From NCBI GenBank assembly GCA_046727855.1, contig JBKPDL010000042.1:1-27523 (forward strand): 27,523 nt of DNA. Reading direction: 5' to 3'. Shown piece after piece: positions 1-8,065 of the stretch; position 1 is the stretch's first letter; every line of letters starts with the position of its first letter. This DNA is from DASPWV01 sp046727855 (GTDB lineage: Bacteria; Acidobacteriota; Vicinamibacteria; Vicinamibacterales; UBA2999). A program made the position numbers and the translations under genes. The notes beneath the pieces were generated by a model. The model was given only the letters and a program-made list of their open reading frames with translations, searched no databases and was not told where the DNA came from.

Positions 1-107
1 TCCGAGTCCCGATCGCGATCCCGATCGCGATTGCGCTGGGCAAACGCCGGCTGGGCGAGCAGCAGGGCGAACAAGAGGGCGAAAACCTTCAGGTGGGCGC
101 GTTTCAT
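1..107 (-). CDS. Secreted protein, N-terminal fragment (runs off left edge)
   Basis: The reading frame starts at the ATG at 107-105 on the minus strand and stays open to the window edge, giving 35 codons. The first residues are Met-Lys-Arg-Ala-His, followed by a hydrophobic run (VFALLFALLLAQP) and an AFA-Q cleavage site, which is a clear Sec signal peptide. After cleavage the mature protein begins with an alternating Arg-Asp stretch (RNRDRDRDSD). A GAGGA ribosome binding site lies a few bases before the ATG. The product is exported, but too little is visible to name it. The Arg/Asp stretch could be a linker or a low-complexity start. It is divergent from the small membrane gene to its right. 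Confidence 0.6.
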   Translation of the reverse strand, partial: MKRAHLKVFALLFALLLAQPAFAQRNRDRDRDRDS

Positions 108-286
108 AGGTTCCTCGGGCGAATAGACGGGAACGGCGCGGCAAGGGTTTATCAGACCGGAACGCGAAAAAGTTACGAGCCACTGTCCCGGCCTCTGGAG
201 ATCGGTCGCGAGGCTACGATAAAATGGCAGAGCTTTAGCGGACGCCTGCCGAAGCCTTTTTCTCGCCCGACTATTGGAGCTTTTTG

Positions 287-541
287 GTGGATTACGCTCA
301 ACAGCGGTATTTCTGCGCGACGGGAGTTGCGATCATCGCGGCAGTGGTGTTGCGAGCGGCTGCCGTGCCGGCGCCCTGGCCAGCCGCCCTCGCGGTTTAC
401 ATCTATGGATTGGTTGCGTGGCCGGTAATTCGCGACGAGATGCTGCCCAACGTCAAGCCGGGCCTTTACGCGATGATGTGTCTGGGTGCAGCCCTCATGG
501 TAATCGTCTACGAGAATCTCGGCAAATACGCGGGATGGTAG
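287..541 (+). CDS. Small three-helix membrane protein, unknown function
   Basis: This encodes about 85 residues with three hydrophobic segments: ATGVAIIAAVVLRAAAV, PAALAVYIYGLVAWPV and LYAMMCLGAALMVIVY. It is probably a small inner-membrane protein. No family was recognised. The start is chosen as GTG 287 because GGAG at 276-279 sits seven bases upstream; TTG 284 is the alternative. The same frame continues upstream as plausible protein (AEAFFSPDYWSF) to a TAG at 236-238, itself preceded in frame by ATG 224. The ancestral gene may therefore have started at 224 and lost its first codons to the stop. The gene ends right where a word array begins. Composition and lack of an overlapping competitor support it as real, but it is short. 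Confidence 0.5.
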   Translation: MDYAQQRYFCATGVAIIAAVVLRAAAVPAPWPAALAVYIYGLVAWPVIRDEMLPNVKPGLYAMMCLGAALMVIVYENLGKYAGW

Positions 542-542
542 A

Positions 543-742
543 GAAGTTACAAGTTCAAAGTTCAGAGTTCAAAGTTGAGTTGCCAAGTTGCGAACTCCGC
601 TTCATCGTTCAACTTCGCTTTGAACTTTGAACCTTAACTTTGAACTTTGAACTTAACTTTGAACTTTGACCTTAACTTTGAACTTTGAGCTTAACTTTGA
701 ACTTTTGAACTTAACTTTGAACTTTGAACTTTGAACTTTGAA
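543..742. repeat. Inverted array of the 7-mer AACTTTG between convergent genes
   Basis: The left arm (about 543-582) carries several forward copies of AGTTCAAAGTT. The right arm (618-742) carries the complement as roughly five units of CTTTGAACTTTGAnCTTAA (19-20 bp) and then four perfect tandem copies of CTTTGAA. A 35-base non-repetitive segment separates the arms, so the region can fold into a long imperfect stem. The plus-strand gene stops at 541 and the minus-strand gene stops at 743, so the array fills nearly all of the tail-to-tail gap. It is AT-rich in a GC-rich neighbourhood and encodes nothing. A role as bidirectional terminator or mRNA 3'-end protector is inferred. Confidence 0.85.
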
Positions 743-2626
743 CTACTGCAGGCCGAAGGCCAGCAGTACGTTCCCCGGCTTCCCACGCCAGCGCCCGTAA
801 CCGGAATTGGTCAGCACCATCCCGTTCACGATCACTGGACCGCCGCCATCGATCGATCCGCCAGTACCCTTCACACCATTGACCGTCTCGAATTCGCGCA
901 TCGTGTCGAAGTCCCAGATGATCTTGCCGTCGCCCGTGGAATACGCGCGGATGTGACCATCCACAGAGCCTGAAAACACGACGCCGGGAATGGCGCTGAT
1001 CGCGGCAGACTGCGCGCCGGAACATCCCGGCCCGCCCTTGCAGGTGAGCGGCGGTGCCGGCGTGTGCCACAGGCGTTCGCCGGTGACGATCTTCAATGCA
1101 TGCAACCCACCGGGTTGCTCGCTTGGGCCGGCGCCTTGCGCGATCACGTCCGAGACCGCCACGTAAACGTTAGCCGTGTCAGCGGCCGGTCCCCATTCGA
1201 TGCCGCCAAGCTCGCTGCCCTTGCCCACGCGCTGTTGCCAAAGCACTTTGCCGCCGTTGTCGGGATCGATTCCGTAGATCACGCCCGACTTCTGACCGGC
1301 GAGCAGCACGCGGCGTCCACCGACCGTGCGCAGAATCGGCGAGCTGCCGAAGTCGTGATCGGGACCAACTTCGTCCGGACAATTGGGATTATCCGGCTTG
1401 CAGCCGATGACAAACGCGTCGTTCGGCGTGATCTGATTGAACCAGCGAATAGCGCCGGTGTTCATGTCGAGCGCAACAATCGCGTCGCTCATCGGCGCCG
1501 CTGGCTGCGTGTAGGCGTTGCCGGTGGCGACGTAGACGGTGTTCTTCGCGACGTCGATGGTTGGCGACGACCAGATAGCGACGCCCGCCGACTTCCACAA
1601 CGGCGTGCCGGCGGCGTTCTTGCCGACGATCTTCGGCTCTTCGGAAATCATGTATGTGCGCCACACCTGCTTGCCGGTGGCGGGGTCGAGCGCAACCACG
1701 CTGCCGCGGAACGTGCAGCAGGGATAATTCGGCCGCGCGGCGGGAACTTCCTCCACCGACGACACGGTCACGAACAACCGGTTGTTGCTGAACAACGGCG
1801 CACCCGTGACGCGAGCGAACGGATGCTCATCGGCACGCACTTTCCAGATCAACTCGCCGCTTTGCGCATCGACGGCGTACACGTTGGCGCGGAAGTCGCC
1901 GAAGAAAGCGGCGTACCGCGCAGGAGTCTGACTGATGCGCTCCACGGTGATGGCGCTTCGTACGCCTGCCTCGGTATCGAACTTCCAATACGTACAGCCG
2001 GTCGCGAGGTCGAGCGACCACACACCGCCTGCCTCGCTGCCGACGAACACACGGCCTCCGACCACCGCGGGCTGCGACGTCGCAGTTGTGGCGTTCGGGA
2101 ATGCAAACGCCCACTTCAACGTCAGTTTCGGCACCGTGCTCGCGGTGAGGCCGGCGGCCGCTGCGGTTTGAAATCGTCCGTTCGATGGATCGTTGCCCCA
2201 CCCGTTCCATATCGGCGCGAGCGATGTCCCAAATGCCGGCGCCGGCGACGCACATCGTCCCACTGTCGGATCACTCGGTGCTGGCGCGGCAGCTGGTGCG
2301 GCCCCGGGCGGTGCTGCCGGCGTTGCGGCTGGCGCCGGCGTTGGCGCAGCAAGATACGCGGCTACAGCCTGCTTTTCGGCCGTTGACAGTTGCGCCCCTT
2401 GCGGCCCCATCACGCCGGTCGGTTCGAGCGACGCGAGAATCGCCTGAACCGATCTCGCGCGTAACGACTCGCGCGACGGCGCGCGTGTTGCCTCCGGTGC
2501 GTCGTGACACGTCGCGCAGCGGGCCGCGTAAACGTCCGCGCCCGGGCTCTGTGCCGTTTGTGCCTGTGCCGCCGTGACCGCCGCGACGCCAAGCGCGGCC
2601 AACGTGATGCTCACCGTGCGCGTCAC
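743..2626 (-). CDS. Quinohemoprotein dehydrogenase, polyvinyl-alcohol-dehydrogenase-like
   Basis: This 627-residue exported protein has an N-terminal cytochrome c domain and a C-terminal PQQ beta-propeller. Residues 1-23 form a signal peptide (ends AQA-Q). The heme motif CATCH is at 37-41, with Met73 (TGVMGPQG) as likely second heme ligand. A Pro/Ala linker covers about 94-120. The propeller begins near WNGWGNDPSNGRFQ, and an adjacent Cys pair is at 303-304, as in PQQ alcohol dehydrogenases, where it forms a vicinal disulfide near PQQ. This order matches PQQ/cytochrome polyvinyl alcohol dehydrogenases, which oxidise secondary alcohol groups in the periplasm. The real substrate is not visible. 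The GTG start overlaps the preceding gene's TGA by four bases (GTGA) with no Shine-Dalgarno, so translation is probably coupled. The TAG stop abuts the word array. Confidence 0.85.
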   Translation of the reverse strand: MTRTVSITLAALGVAAVTAAQAQTAQSPGADVYAARCATCHDAPEATRAPSRESLRARSVQAILASLEPTGVMGPQGAQLSTAEKQAVAAYLAAPTPAPAATPAAPPGAAPAAAPAPSDPTVGRCASPAPAFGTSLAPIWNGWGNDPSNGRFQTAAAAGLTASTVPKLTLKWAFAFPNATTATSQPAVVGGRVFVGSEAGGVWSLDLATGCTYWKFDTEAGVRSAITVERISQTPARYAAFFGDFRANVYAVDAQSGELIWKVRADEHPFARVTGAPLFSNNRLFVTVSSVEEVPAARPNYPCCTFRGSVVALDPATGKQVWRTYMISEEPKIVGKNAAGTPLWKSAGVAIWSSPTIDVAKNTVYVATGNAYTQPAAPMSDAIVALDMNTGAIRWFNQITPNDAFVIGCKPDNPNCPDEVGPDHDFGSSPILRTVGGRRVLLAGQKSGVIYGIDPDNGGKVLWQQRVGKGSELGGIEWGPAADTANVYVAVSDVIAQGAGPSEQPGGLHALKIVTGERLWHTPAPPLTCKGGPGCSGAQSAAISAIPGVVFSGSVDGHIRAYSTGDGKIIWDFDTMREFETVNGVKGTGGSIDGGGPVIVNGMVLTNSGYGRWRGKPGNVLLAFGLQ

Positions 2627-2985
2627 TGTTTTTTACCCGTGAAGGTCCCGCTCGCCATCCCGCCGAGATCGACAGTGCCTTTCATGGTGTCCTTCTCGAC
2701 CGTGCCGGCGTAGGTGACCTTGAAGGTCTGCCCCTGCAGGTCGCCGGAAAAGCTGAACGTGATGTCCTTACCCTTTAGAGTGCCGGTCAGCTCCGCTTCA
2801 CCCAGCTGGCCGCTGTAGTGACCGGTGAGCTTTTCTCCGTCCTGCTTGAGGGTGACGGTCGGCGTGCCGCTGCCCTGATCGGTCTGGACGTCCAACACCC
2901 ATTTACCGGTGACGTCGACGGCCTGCGCCGACAGGATGAGAGAGCTTAAGACAAAAACGATAACTGACAGAGAGATGCGTTTCAT
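2623..2985 (-). CDS. Small secreted beta-rich protein, unknown function
   Basis: This 120-residue protein has a signal peptide ending SAQA at about residue 22. The rest is a series of short alternating strands with glycine turns (GKWVLDVQTDQG, LKQDGEKLTGHYSG, LTGTLKGKDITFSFSG, FKVTYAGTVEKDTMKGTVDLGG). This pattern suggests a small beta-barrel or lipocalin-like fold, and similar short secreted proteins are common in Acidobacteriota. No catalytic residues are recognisable. AAGGAG lies six bases before the ATG. The ATG overlaps the stop of the upstream TPR gene (ATGA), and its own stop overlaps the start of the quinohemoprotein gene. It is thus the middle gene of a translationally coupled trio and may assist the enzyme or bind its substrate; that role is inference. 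Confidence 0.75.
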   Translation of the reverse strand: MKRISLSVIVFVLSSLILSAQAVDVTGKWVLDVQTDQGSGTPTVTLKQDGEKLTGHYSGQLGEAELTGTLKGKDITFSFSGDLQGQTFKVTYAGTVEKDTMKGTVDLGGMASGTFTGKKQ

Positions 2986-4622
2986 TGCTGCTCCTTTAGC
3001 CGTTTCTTGCTATCTGCGAGCTCGGGTAAATCCGGATCTGCGTGGCTCCAGTATTTCTGCGCAAGCGTGAATTCGCGGCTCGCTCCTGTTGCGTTGCCGT
3101 CGTGCTCGGCGACCAACGCAAGCGCGTAATGCGTGCCGGCGTACGACGGATCGTGCGCCAACATCTGTTCGCCAATCTCGCCGGCGAGCTGCCAATCGCC
3201 AACTTGTCGCGCCGCGCGCGCCATCGATTCCAGCGCAAATAGCGCCTGCACCCAGCCGTCCGGTCCGGGCAGTGCGCGCCAGCGGCCGGCGGCGTCGAGC
3301 AGGAGCCGCCGTCCCTTTTCTCGATCCGCGGTACGTAGCGCGATCTCGCCCTGCAGTCCCAATAGGGCCGGCGCCGCGATCGGAGCGCCCTCCGCGCCCT
3401 CGCGAAGGATGCGCAGCGCCGTATTCGATTCGTTTGCCGCGTCGCCCCACCGGCCGCCTGCAACCAGCGTGTAGCCTGCTTCAATGTGGCCGGCGGCCTG
3501 CACGAGCGGGTGCAGATGTTCGATCAAGCGCCTCGATGCCGCCAGCGCCTCGTCCCGCTGTCCGCGTCCGCGAAGAAAGCTCGGCCACTCGTGCTTGTTA
3601 TACACCTGAACTACGAGATTTGACGGCAGATCAAACGATTGCTTGAGCAGCGCCGCAGCTTGTTTCATTCGCCCGAGATACTGATGTGACGTCGCCAGCA
3701 AATCGAGATTGTGGTGAAAGTGCCAGTCGTACTCGGCGGATATCGCCTCCCGTTTGAAGTACTCGCGATGCAGCCGATCGGCGGCCTCGAATTCGGCGAT
3801 GGCCTCGAGCGTGCGGCCGGCGCGCCGCAAATTGTGGCCGTACATGTGATGTGCATGCGGCACGTTCGGCGCCGCCTTGGCGTAGGCTTCTGCCGTCTTG
3901 AGGGCTGCGTCCAGCTTGCCGGTGTTTTCGTAAGCGTGCGTGAGGTAATGCTGCGCGGCAAACTGCACGCCTTGTGCCGCCGGAGCCTTGGCGAAGGCGG
4001 AGTTCGCGAGCGCTGAAGCCTTCTCGAAGTACGGAATCGAACTGGTGACGCTCCCTTGACCGCGATCCGCTGAATCGGCCGATTCGGCGATGCCGCGCTG
4101 CAAGAGAAACTCGATATCCGACGGGAACGCGGCGATCGCGGCATCGAGCGCCTGACGATAGGCGGCGAGCTTCGCCGTGTCGCCGGGGTTGGCCTCAGCC
4201 TCGGATTGCAAAGCACGAGCCTCGATGTGCCGACGATCGTGGTCGGGAACGTTGCTCGCCATCGCACGCGCTCGCTCTAGTGCGATTCTTGCTTCCGCCG
4301 GCTTGTTTAGTTCGATGTAAGCGAGGCGCAGCGCGGCATGGGCAGCGGCAAGCGAGGGATCGAGGCGTAGCGCCTGATGAAGCGATCGCGCGGCGTCGAT
4401 CCAGACGTAAGAGTGAAGATACGCCAGCCCCTGGTCGTAAAAGCGCTGCGCGTCTGAAGATTTGGTCGCGACTGCATCATGCGCGGAACCGATGCCGTCG
4501 CGGACGGTGATCGCGCGCTCGAGCAGTTCGTTTGCAACCACCGGAATGGTGTGGCCGGCATGCTGCGCGCGGCCGATCGAGACGGTGAAGGCGACGATAA
4601 GGAAAGTGGGAAATATCTTCAC
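2982..4622 (-). CDS. Secreted tetratricopeptide-repeat protein
   Basis: The product is about 546 residues. From the GTG at 4622 it begins MKIFPTFLIVAFTVSIGRAQ, a compact signal peptide, so the protein is periplasmic or surface-located. TPR helices follow: YDQGLAYLHSYVWIDAARSL, ALRLDPSLAAAHAALRLAYI, LNKPAEARIALERARAM, and further degenerate repeats to the C-terminus (LAGEIGEQMLAHDPSYAGTH). An alternative GTG at 4649 gives nine more residues but lies inside a hairpin; neither start has a strong Shine-Dalgarno. The family is a scaffold for protein-protein contacts with no enzymatic motif. It heads the coupled trio with the small beta protein and the quinohemoprotein, and follows the TonB receptor after a 56-83 bp gap holding two hairpins. 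Confidence 0.8.
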   Translation of the reverse strand: MKIFPTFLIVAFTVSIGRAQHAGHTIPVVANELLERAITVRDGIGSAHDAVATKSSDAQRFYDQGLAYLHSYVWIDAARSLHQALRLDPSLAAAHAALRLAYIELNKPAEARIALERARAMASNVPDHDRRHIEARALQSEAEANPGDTAKLAAYRQALDAAIAAFPSDIEFLLQRGIAESADSADRGQGSVTSSIPYFEKASALANSAFAKAPAAQGVQFAAQHYLTHAYENTGKLDAALKTAEAYAKAAPNVPHAHHMYGHNLRRAGRTLEAIAEFEAADRLHREYFKREAISAEYDWHFHHNLDLLATSHQYLGRMKQAAALLKQSFDLPSNLVVQVYNKHEWPSFLRGRGQRDEALAASRRLIEHLHPLVQAAGHIEAGYTLVAGGRWGDAANESNTALRILREGAEGAPIAAPALLGLQGEIALRTADREKGRRLLLDAAGRWRALPGPDGWVQALFALESMARAARQVGDWQLAGEIGEQMLAHDPSYAGTHYALALVAEHDGNATGASREFTLAQKYWSHADPDLPELADSKKRLKEQQ

Positions 4623-4632
4623 GAAAAACAAC

Positions 4633-4684
4633 GGGCGGGTGCGATGCACCCGCCCATGATCGCGGAGCTGAAGCTCCGCGCTAC
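4633..4684 (-). repeat. GTAG-headed double hairpin (REP-like)
   Basis: Read on the minus strand, GTAG (4684-4681) is followed by the perfect hairpin CGCGGAGCT-TC-AGCTCCGCG (4680-4661). A second perfect hairpin with 10-bp arms follows, GGGCGGGTGC and GCACCCGCCC around a 3-base loop (4655-4633). A GTAG tetranucleotide 5' of a short GC-rich hairpin is the hallmark of bacterial REP elements recognised by TnpA-REP (RAYT) proteins. The element lies between the end of the TonB receptor gene and the TPR gene, where it may also lower read-through or protect the receptor mRNA 3' end. The REP assignment is by pattern only. Confidence 0.6.
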
Positions 4685-4705
4685 AGGTGATTCGTTAAGG
4701 CACAC

Positions 4706-7700
4706 CTAGAAGCTGAATTGCGCCCCCAGCTTGAAGAACCGGCTTTGCAGCACGTTGGTCGGCCGCAGCCACTGGCTCATTGTCGGCGAGGTGCTGTAGG
4801 TCGAAGTCACCGTGTACGGCCAGCTGCTGTTGAGCACGTTGTAGATGTCGAAGTCGAACCGCACGCGGTAGCGATCGAAGTTGAACCGCTTCGCGAGCTT
4901 GAGATCGAGCTGATTCAAGTTGTGATCTCCGTACATCAACCCCTCGCGAATCAACTGCACCGTGCGGGAGGCAGCGCCGTTCCACGGGCGATCACCGAGT
5001 GCCGCTGCCGACGCGCTGGGAATCGCGAAGTTCGCCTGAATGCTCGGACCGGCGCCGCCGGTCTGCACACCGCGACTGAACTGATACGTGCCGGCGAGCA
5101 CGACGTCGAACGGCAGCGTGTACGAACCCGAGATCTTGACGTCGGGACGATACGGATACTCACGGTGGCACGCCCGGGTGCCGTCCGGGTAGACTTCAGT
5201 GCCTTGAGCGGTCGTCAACTGCGTCGTTGAATCACGCATCGCATCGAGGCCAGCCGCCGCGAGATTGCAGAAGTCGAGCGTGCGCGAGGTCGCGCTCACG
5301 CCGCCCTTGAGGAACGCGCCGTTGGCGAACCGTGCTTCGAGGTTGACGTCGAAGCCTTGATACATGTTCGTTTCGCCGCCGAAGTCGTCGGAGAAGCGGA
5401 TCAAGTTGTTCGCCGGCCGGTTCTCAGCGTTCACCGATGGCTTCAGATCCTGTACTCCGCACACCTGGTAGCTGGCGCCATTGCCGTACGGCAGCCGCGG
5501 ATCGGCGGGTGCATTGATGCACATCGTGTCGTAGTCATTCGCGTCAAACGCCAGGTTGTCGGTGAACGTCTGTTTGCCGAACGAGCGGCGGTAATAGCCG
5601 CCGTTCACCGAAACGCGGTTGCCGAGCTGGTGCTGCGCAGCGACGGTCCATTCGAGGTTGTAGCCACGCTTGAACCATCCATTCAACACTTCGGGGTCGT
5701 ACGAAGTCGTCGAGACATTGCGGCCGAACGTTGGCGTTGAGCTCGACGTGCCGAGCTCGTTCAGTTGCAGGTTGCCGTTGGCATCGAACGGGAGGCCGTT
5801 GCCGTCGAGGTCATTGGTCCATGGCCTCGGATCGGAGCGTGTCAGGCTTTCAACCGGATTCACTTGCCGCGCCACCGCCACATTCTGGCCGGCGACGTAG
5901 CGCGCAATGCTCGCCTTGACCGCCGTGCGGCCGTTGCCGAACAGGTCGATTGCGACACCCGCGCGCGGCGAGATGTCGTGCCAGTTCTGCACCTCGCCGA
6001 AGCAGCCACGGCCCGCTTTACCGTCCGGACACTCGCCGTACTTCACGCCATCGGCGAGCTCGGTGAAGGTAAAGCGATTGGGCAGCACTTCGCTCTCCCG
6101 CGTGTCGCCGACGAAGTTGTCATAACGAAGTCCCAGGTTCAACGTCATGCGCCCCATCAACCAGCGATCCTGCACGAACACACCGAGGTCGCGTTTGATG
6201 CCGTTGCGCATGTCGTTGGGAAGCCGCAACGTTACGGATACCGGGCGGCCTGCGTTGTACGTGATTGGCTGCACGTCGCCCGTATAAGCCTCGATCAACC
6301 GCCAATCGCCATTCGTCAGCGTAGCCCCGAAACGGTAGCTGTGCGAACCGGTGACGTACGACGCCGCGCCCATGAACGTACGCAGCACCGAGAAGTGATC
6401 GGCGGGGCTGTTCCACGCATTTGCGTTCTTATTGTTCGAGGAATCGATAACGTTGTAGACCTTCGACTGCCGGACGGCGTTGAGGTCCCACACTTTTTCT
6501 GTTTGCCCGGTGACGCTCGGCTGATAAAGCTCGGTGTACTCCTGGTTGTAGTATCCGAATCCACCTTCGAGCAGCAGCTTGTTGGTGTGGGTCCGCGTCC
6601 ACCTCGTGACGTTGACGAAGCTGGTCGGCGTTACCTGTATCGCCGCGGCTTCGGGTGGGATGTTGGCCGCGATGCCCCAGTGATTGCGGTACTTGCTCTG
6701 ATTGTCGTGATAGACGGAAACCTTGTCCTTCCCGGTCATCGCCCAGGAGACGCGCGCCGCATTGCTGACAATGTGACCATCGTCGATGCCTTTCCGATCG
6801 TAGTCCGGGTCGTAGATAAAGGGCGAATCGTTCTTGTCCGCGTAGGCGTCCGTCTTGGTCTTCTCAGTGCCCCAGTGACGGAAGGTGTAGTGGAACCACA
6901 GCCTGTCGCGTTTGATCGGTCCTCCGATAGACGGGTTGATGTCCCAGATTTTCTGGACTTCGTCTACGTTGGTAAGTTGGTTGTTTTGATTGAACGTCGT
7001 GCTGCCGCTGAGATTGCCTCGTGTGCAGGGCTGGCCGATGCCGGGCGAGCCGCAGTTATCCGACGTAAATCCTTCTCCCGCGTAGTTGGCAAAGAACTGT
7101 CCATGGAACTGATTGCCACCATCGCGCGGCACCATGTTGACGCGCATGCCGCCCTGGCCCATCTCGGCGGAGTCGGCGCCGGTGACGTAGCTGATCTCTT
7201 CGAAGCTCGCATCGTTCCAGTAGACGCCGCTGTACGCGCCCTGCGCACAGAGATTGTTCAAGCGAAGACCTTCGATCGTCTGAACGGTATCGCCGGAGCC
7301 GCGGTATTGCAGCGGCGACTGCTGAAGCTGTCCCGATCCACCAACGTCACGCGAGAGCGCGCTGCCACCGCCGAGTGCGAGCGCGGTACCCGGGATCATG
7401 ATCCCGACTGCCTGAATGTTGCGGCCCGTCGGCAGCACGTCGAGCACGTCGCGCGTCATCACCACGCGCTGAGTGATGCCCTGGGTATCGACGATGGGCG
7501 ATTCGCCAGTAACCGTGATTGTTTCTTGCAGGGTTCCCACCTTCATCTCGGCGTTCACGACCGCCGTGAAGTCGGAGGTGAGCTCGATTTCATCACGCTT
7601 GACGGTGCCAAATCCCGGCAGCGAAAACGTGACGCTGTAGATGCCCGGTCGCAGGCTGACGACGGAGTACTTCCCGTCGTTGTCCGTGACGGCCGTGCGG

Positions 7701-7873
7701 ACTTTTTCGATCAGGGCGGGGCTCGCGACTTCGACCGTGACACCTGGGAGCACCGCGCCCGAAGTGTCCTTGACGCTTCCTGAAATCGACGTGCCGGTTT
7801 GCGCCGAAACGCCCGCTGCAAAGAGCGTCACGCCGACGATGACGCCGAGCAGGCCGACAACCAAATTACACAT
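4706..7873 (-). CDS. TonB-dependent receptor, Oar-like
   Basis: This 1055-residue outer-membrane protein begins at ATG 7873, with a strong AGGAGGT seven bases upstream; a further in-frame upstream start is not needed. The signal peptide is MCNLVVGLLGVIVGVTLFAA to VSAQ. A carboxypeptidase-regulatory-like domain follows (ISGSVKDTSGAVLPGVTVEV, GKYSVVSLRPGIYSVTFSLPGF), then a plug region (TVTGESPIVDTQG, LPTGRNIQAVG). The long beta-barrel ends in aromatic GAQFSF, as in outer-membrane barrels. Such receptors import large substrates using TonB energy; the ligand cannot be read from sequence. Its own promoter lies upstream. Downstream are the TPR protein and the quinohemoprotein, so import coupled to periplasmic oxidation is a reasonable inference. 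Confidence 0.92.
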   Translation of the reverse strand: MCNLVVGLLGVIVGVTLFAAGVSAQTGTSISGSVKDTSGAVLPGVTVEVASPALIEKVRTAVTDNDGKYSVVSLRPGIYSVTFSLPGFGTVKRDEIELTSDFTAVVNAEMKVGTLQETITVTGESPIVDTQGITQRVVMTRDVLDVLPTGRNIQAVGIMIPGTALALGGGSALSRDVGGSGQLQQSPLQYRGSGDTVQTIEGLRLNNLCAQGAYSGVYWNDASFEEISYVTGADSAEMGQGGMRVNMVPRDGGNQFHGQFFANYAGEGFTSDNCGSPGIGQPCTRGNLSGSTTFNQNNQLTNVDEVQKIWDINPSIGGPIKRDRLWFHYTFRHWGTEKTKTDAYADKNDSPFIYDPDYDRKGIDDGHIVSNAARVSWAMTGKDKVSVYHDNQSKYRNHWGIAANIPPEAAAIQVTPTSFVNVTRWTRTHTNKLLLEGGFGYYNQEYTELYQPSVTGQTEKVWDLNAVRQSKVYNVIDSSNNKNANAWNSPADHFSVLRTFMGAASYVTGSHSYRFGATLTNGDWRLIEAYTGDVQPITYNAGRPVSVTLRLPNDMRNGIKRDLGVFVQDRWLMGRMTLNLGLRYDNFVGDTRESEVLPNRFTFTELADGVKYGECPDGKAGRGCFGEVQNWHDISPRAGVAIDLFGNGRTAVKASIARYVAGQNVAVARQVNPVESLTRSDPRPWTNDLDGNGLPFDANGNLQLNELGTSSSTPTFGRNVSTTSYDPEVLNGWFKRGYNLEWTVAAQHQLGNRVSVNGGYYRRSFGKQTFTDNLAFDANDYDTMCINAPADPRLPYGNGASYQVCGVQDLKPSVNAENRPANNLIRFSDDFGGETNMYQGFDVNLEARFANGAFLKGGVSATSRTLDFCNLAAAGLDAMRDSTTQLTTAQGTEVYPDGTRACHREYPYRPDVKISGSYTLPFDVVLAGTYQFSRGVQTGGAGPSIQANFAIPSASAAALGDRPWNGAASRTVQLIREGLMYGDHNLNQLDLKLAKRFNFDRYRVRFDFDIYNVLNSSWPYTVTSTYSTSPTMSQWLRPTNVLQSRFFKLGAQFSF

Positions 7874-7988
7874 CACCACTACCTCCTGAGAACTGTGGTA
7901 CAACCTGGCCATTGCCGGCCAACGCTTAGGGGTGGCGCCAACCTTAGCGGCCCGGCCAAACGAGACGCATGCGCATCTCGAACGCTTG

Positions 7989-8017
7989 GATATAACCCGG
8001 CCTCATGCCTCTGTCAA
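7989..8017 (-). promoter_or_regulatory. Sigma70-type promoter of the TonB receptor gene
   Basis: On the minus strand a perfect TTGACA (8017-8012) is separated by exactly 17 bp from TATATC (7994-7989), a 4/6 match to the -10 consensus. Transcription would begin near 7982, leaving a leader of about 110 nt. That leader contains a GAGATGC/GCGTCTC hairpin and a TGGCC/GGCCA hairpin before the AGGAGGT site. The promoter lies downstream of the amidase stop at 8066, so the receptor need not depend on amidase transcription. Confidence 0.6.
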
Positions 8018-8065
8018 CACTGAGATATCACGGTGGATCGGCAAAAACCGCCCGGGCTGTCCTGT

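Noticed and set aside
1064..2386. 440-codon plus-strand open frame
   Set aside because: Antisense to the quinohemoprotein gene; Arg/Ala/His-rich translation without any family pattern.
4623..4649. GTG 4649 as start of the TPR protein
   Set aside because: It lies inside the 10-bp-arm hairpin; GTG 4622 gives a more compact signal peptide. The choice is not certain.
5765..7783. 672-codon plus-strand open frame
   Set aside because: It lies entirely antisense to the first TonB receptor, has no ribosome binding site or domain pattern, and results from high GC composition.
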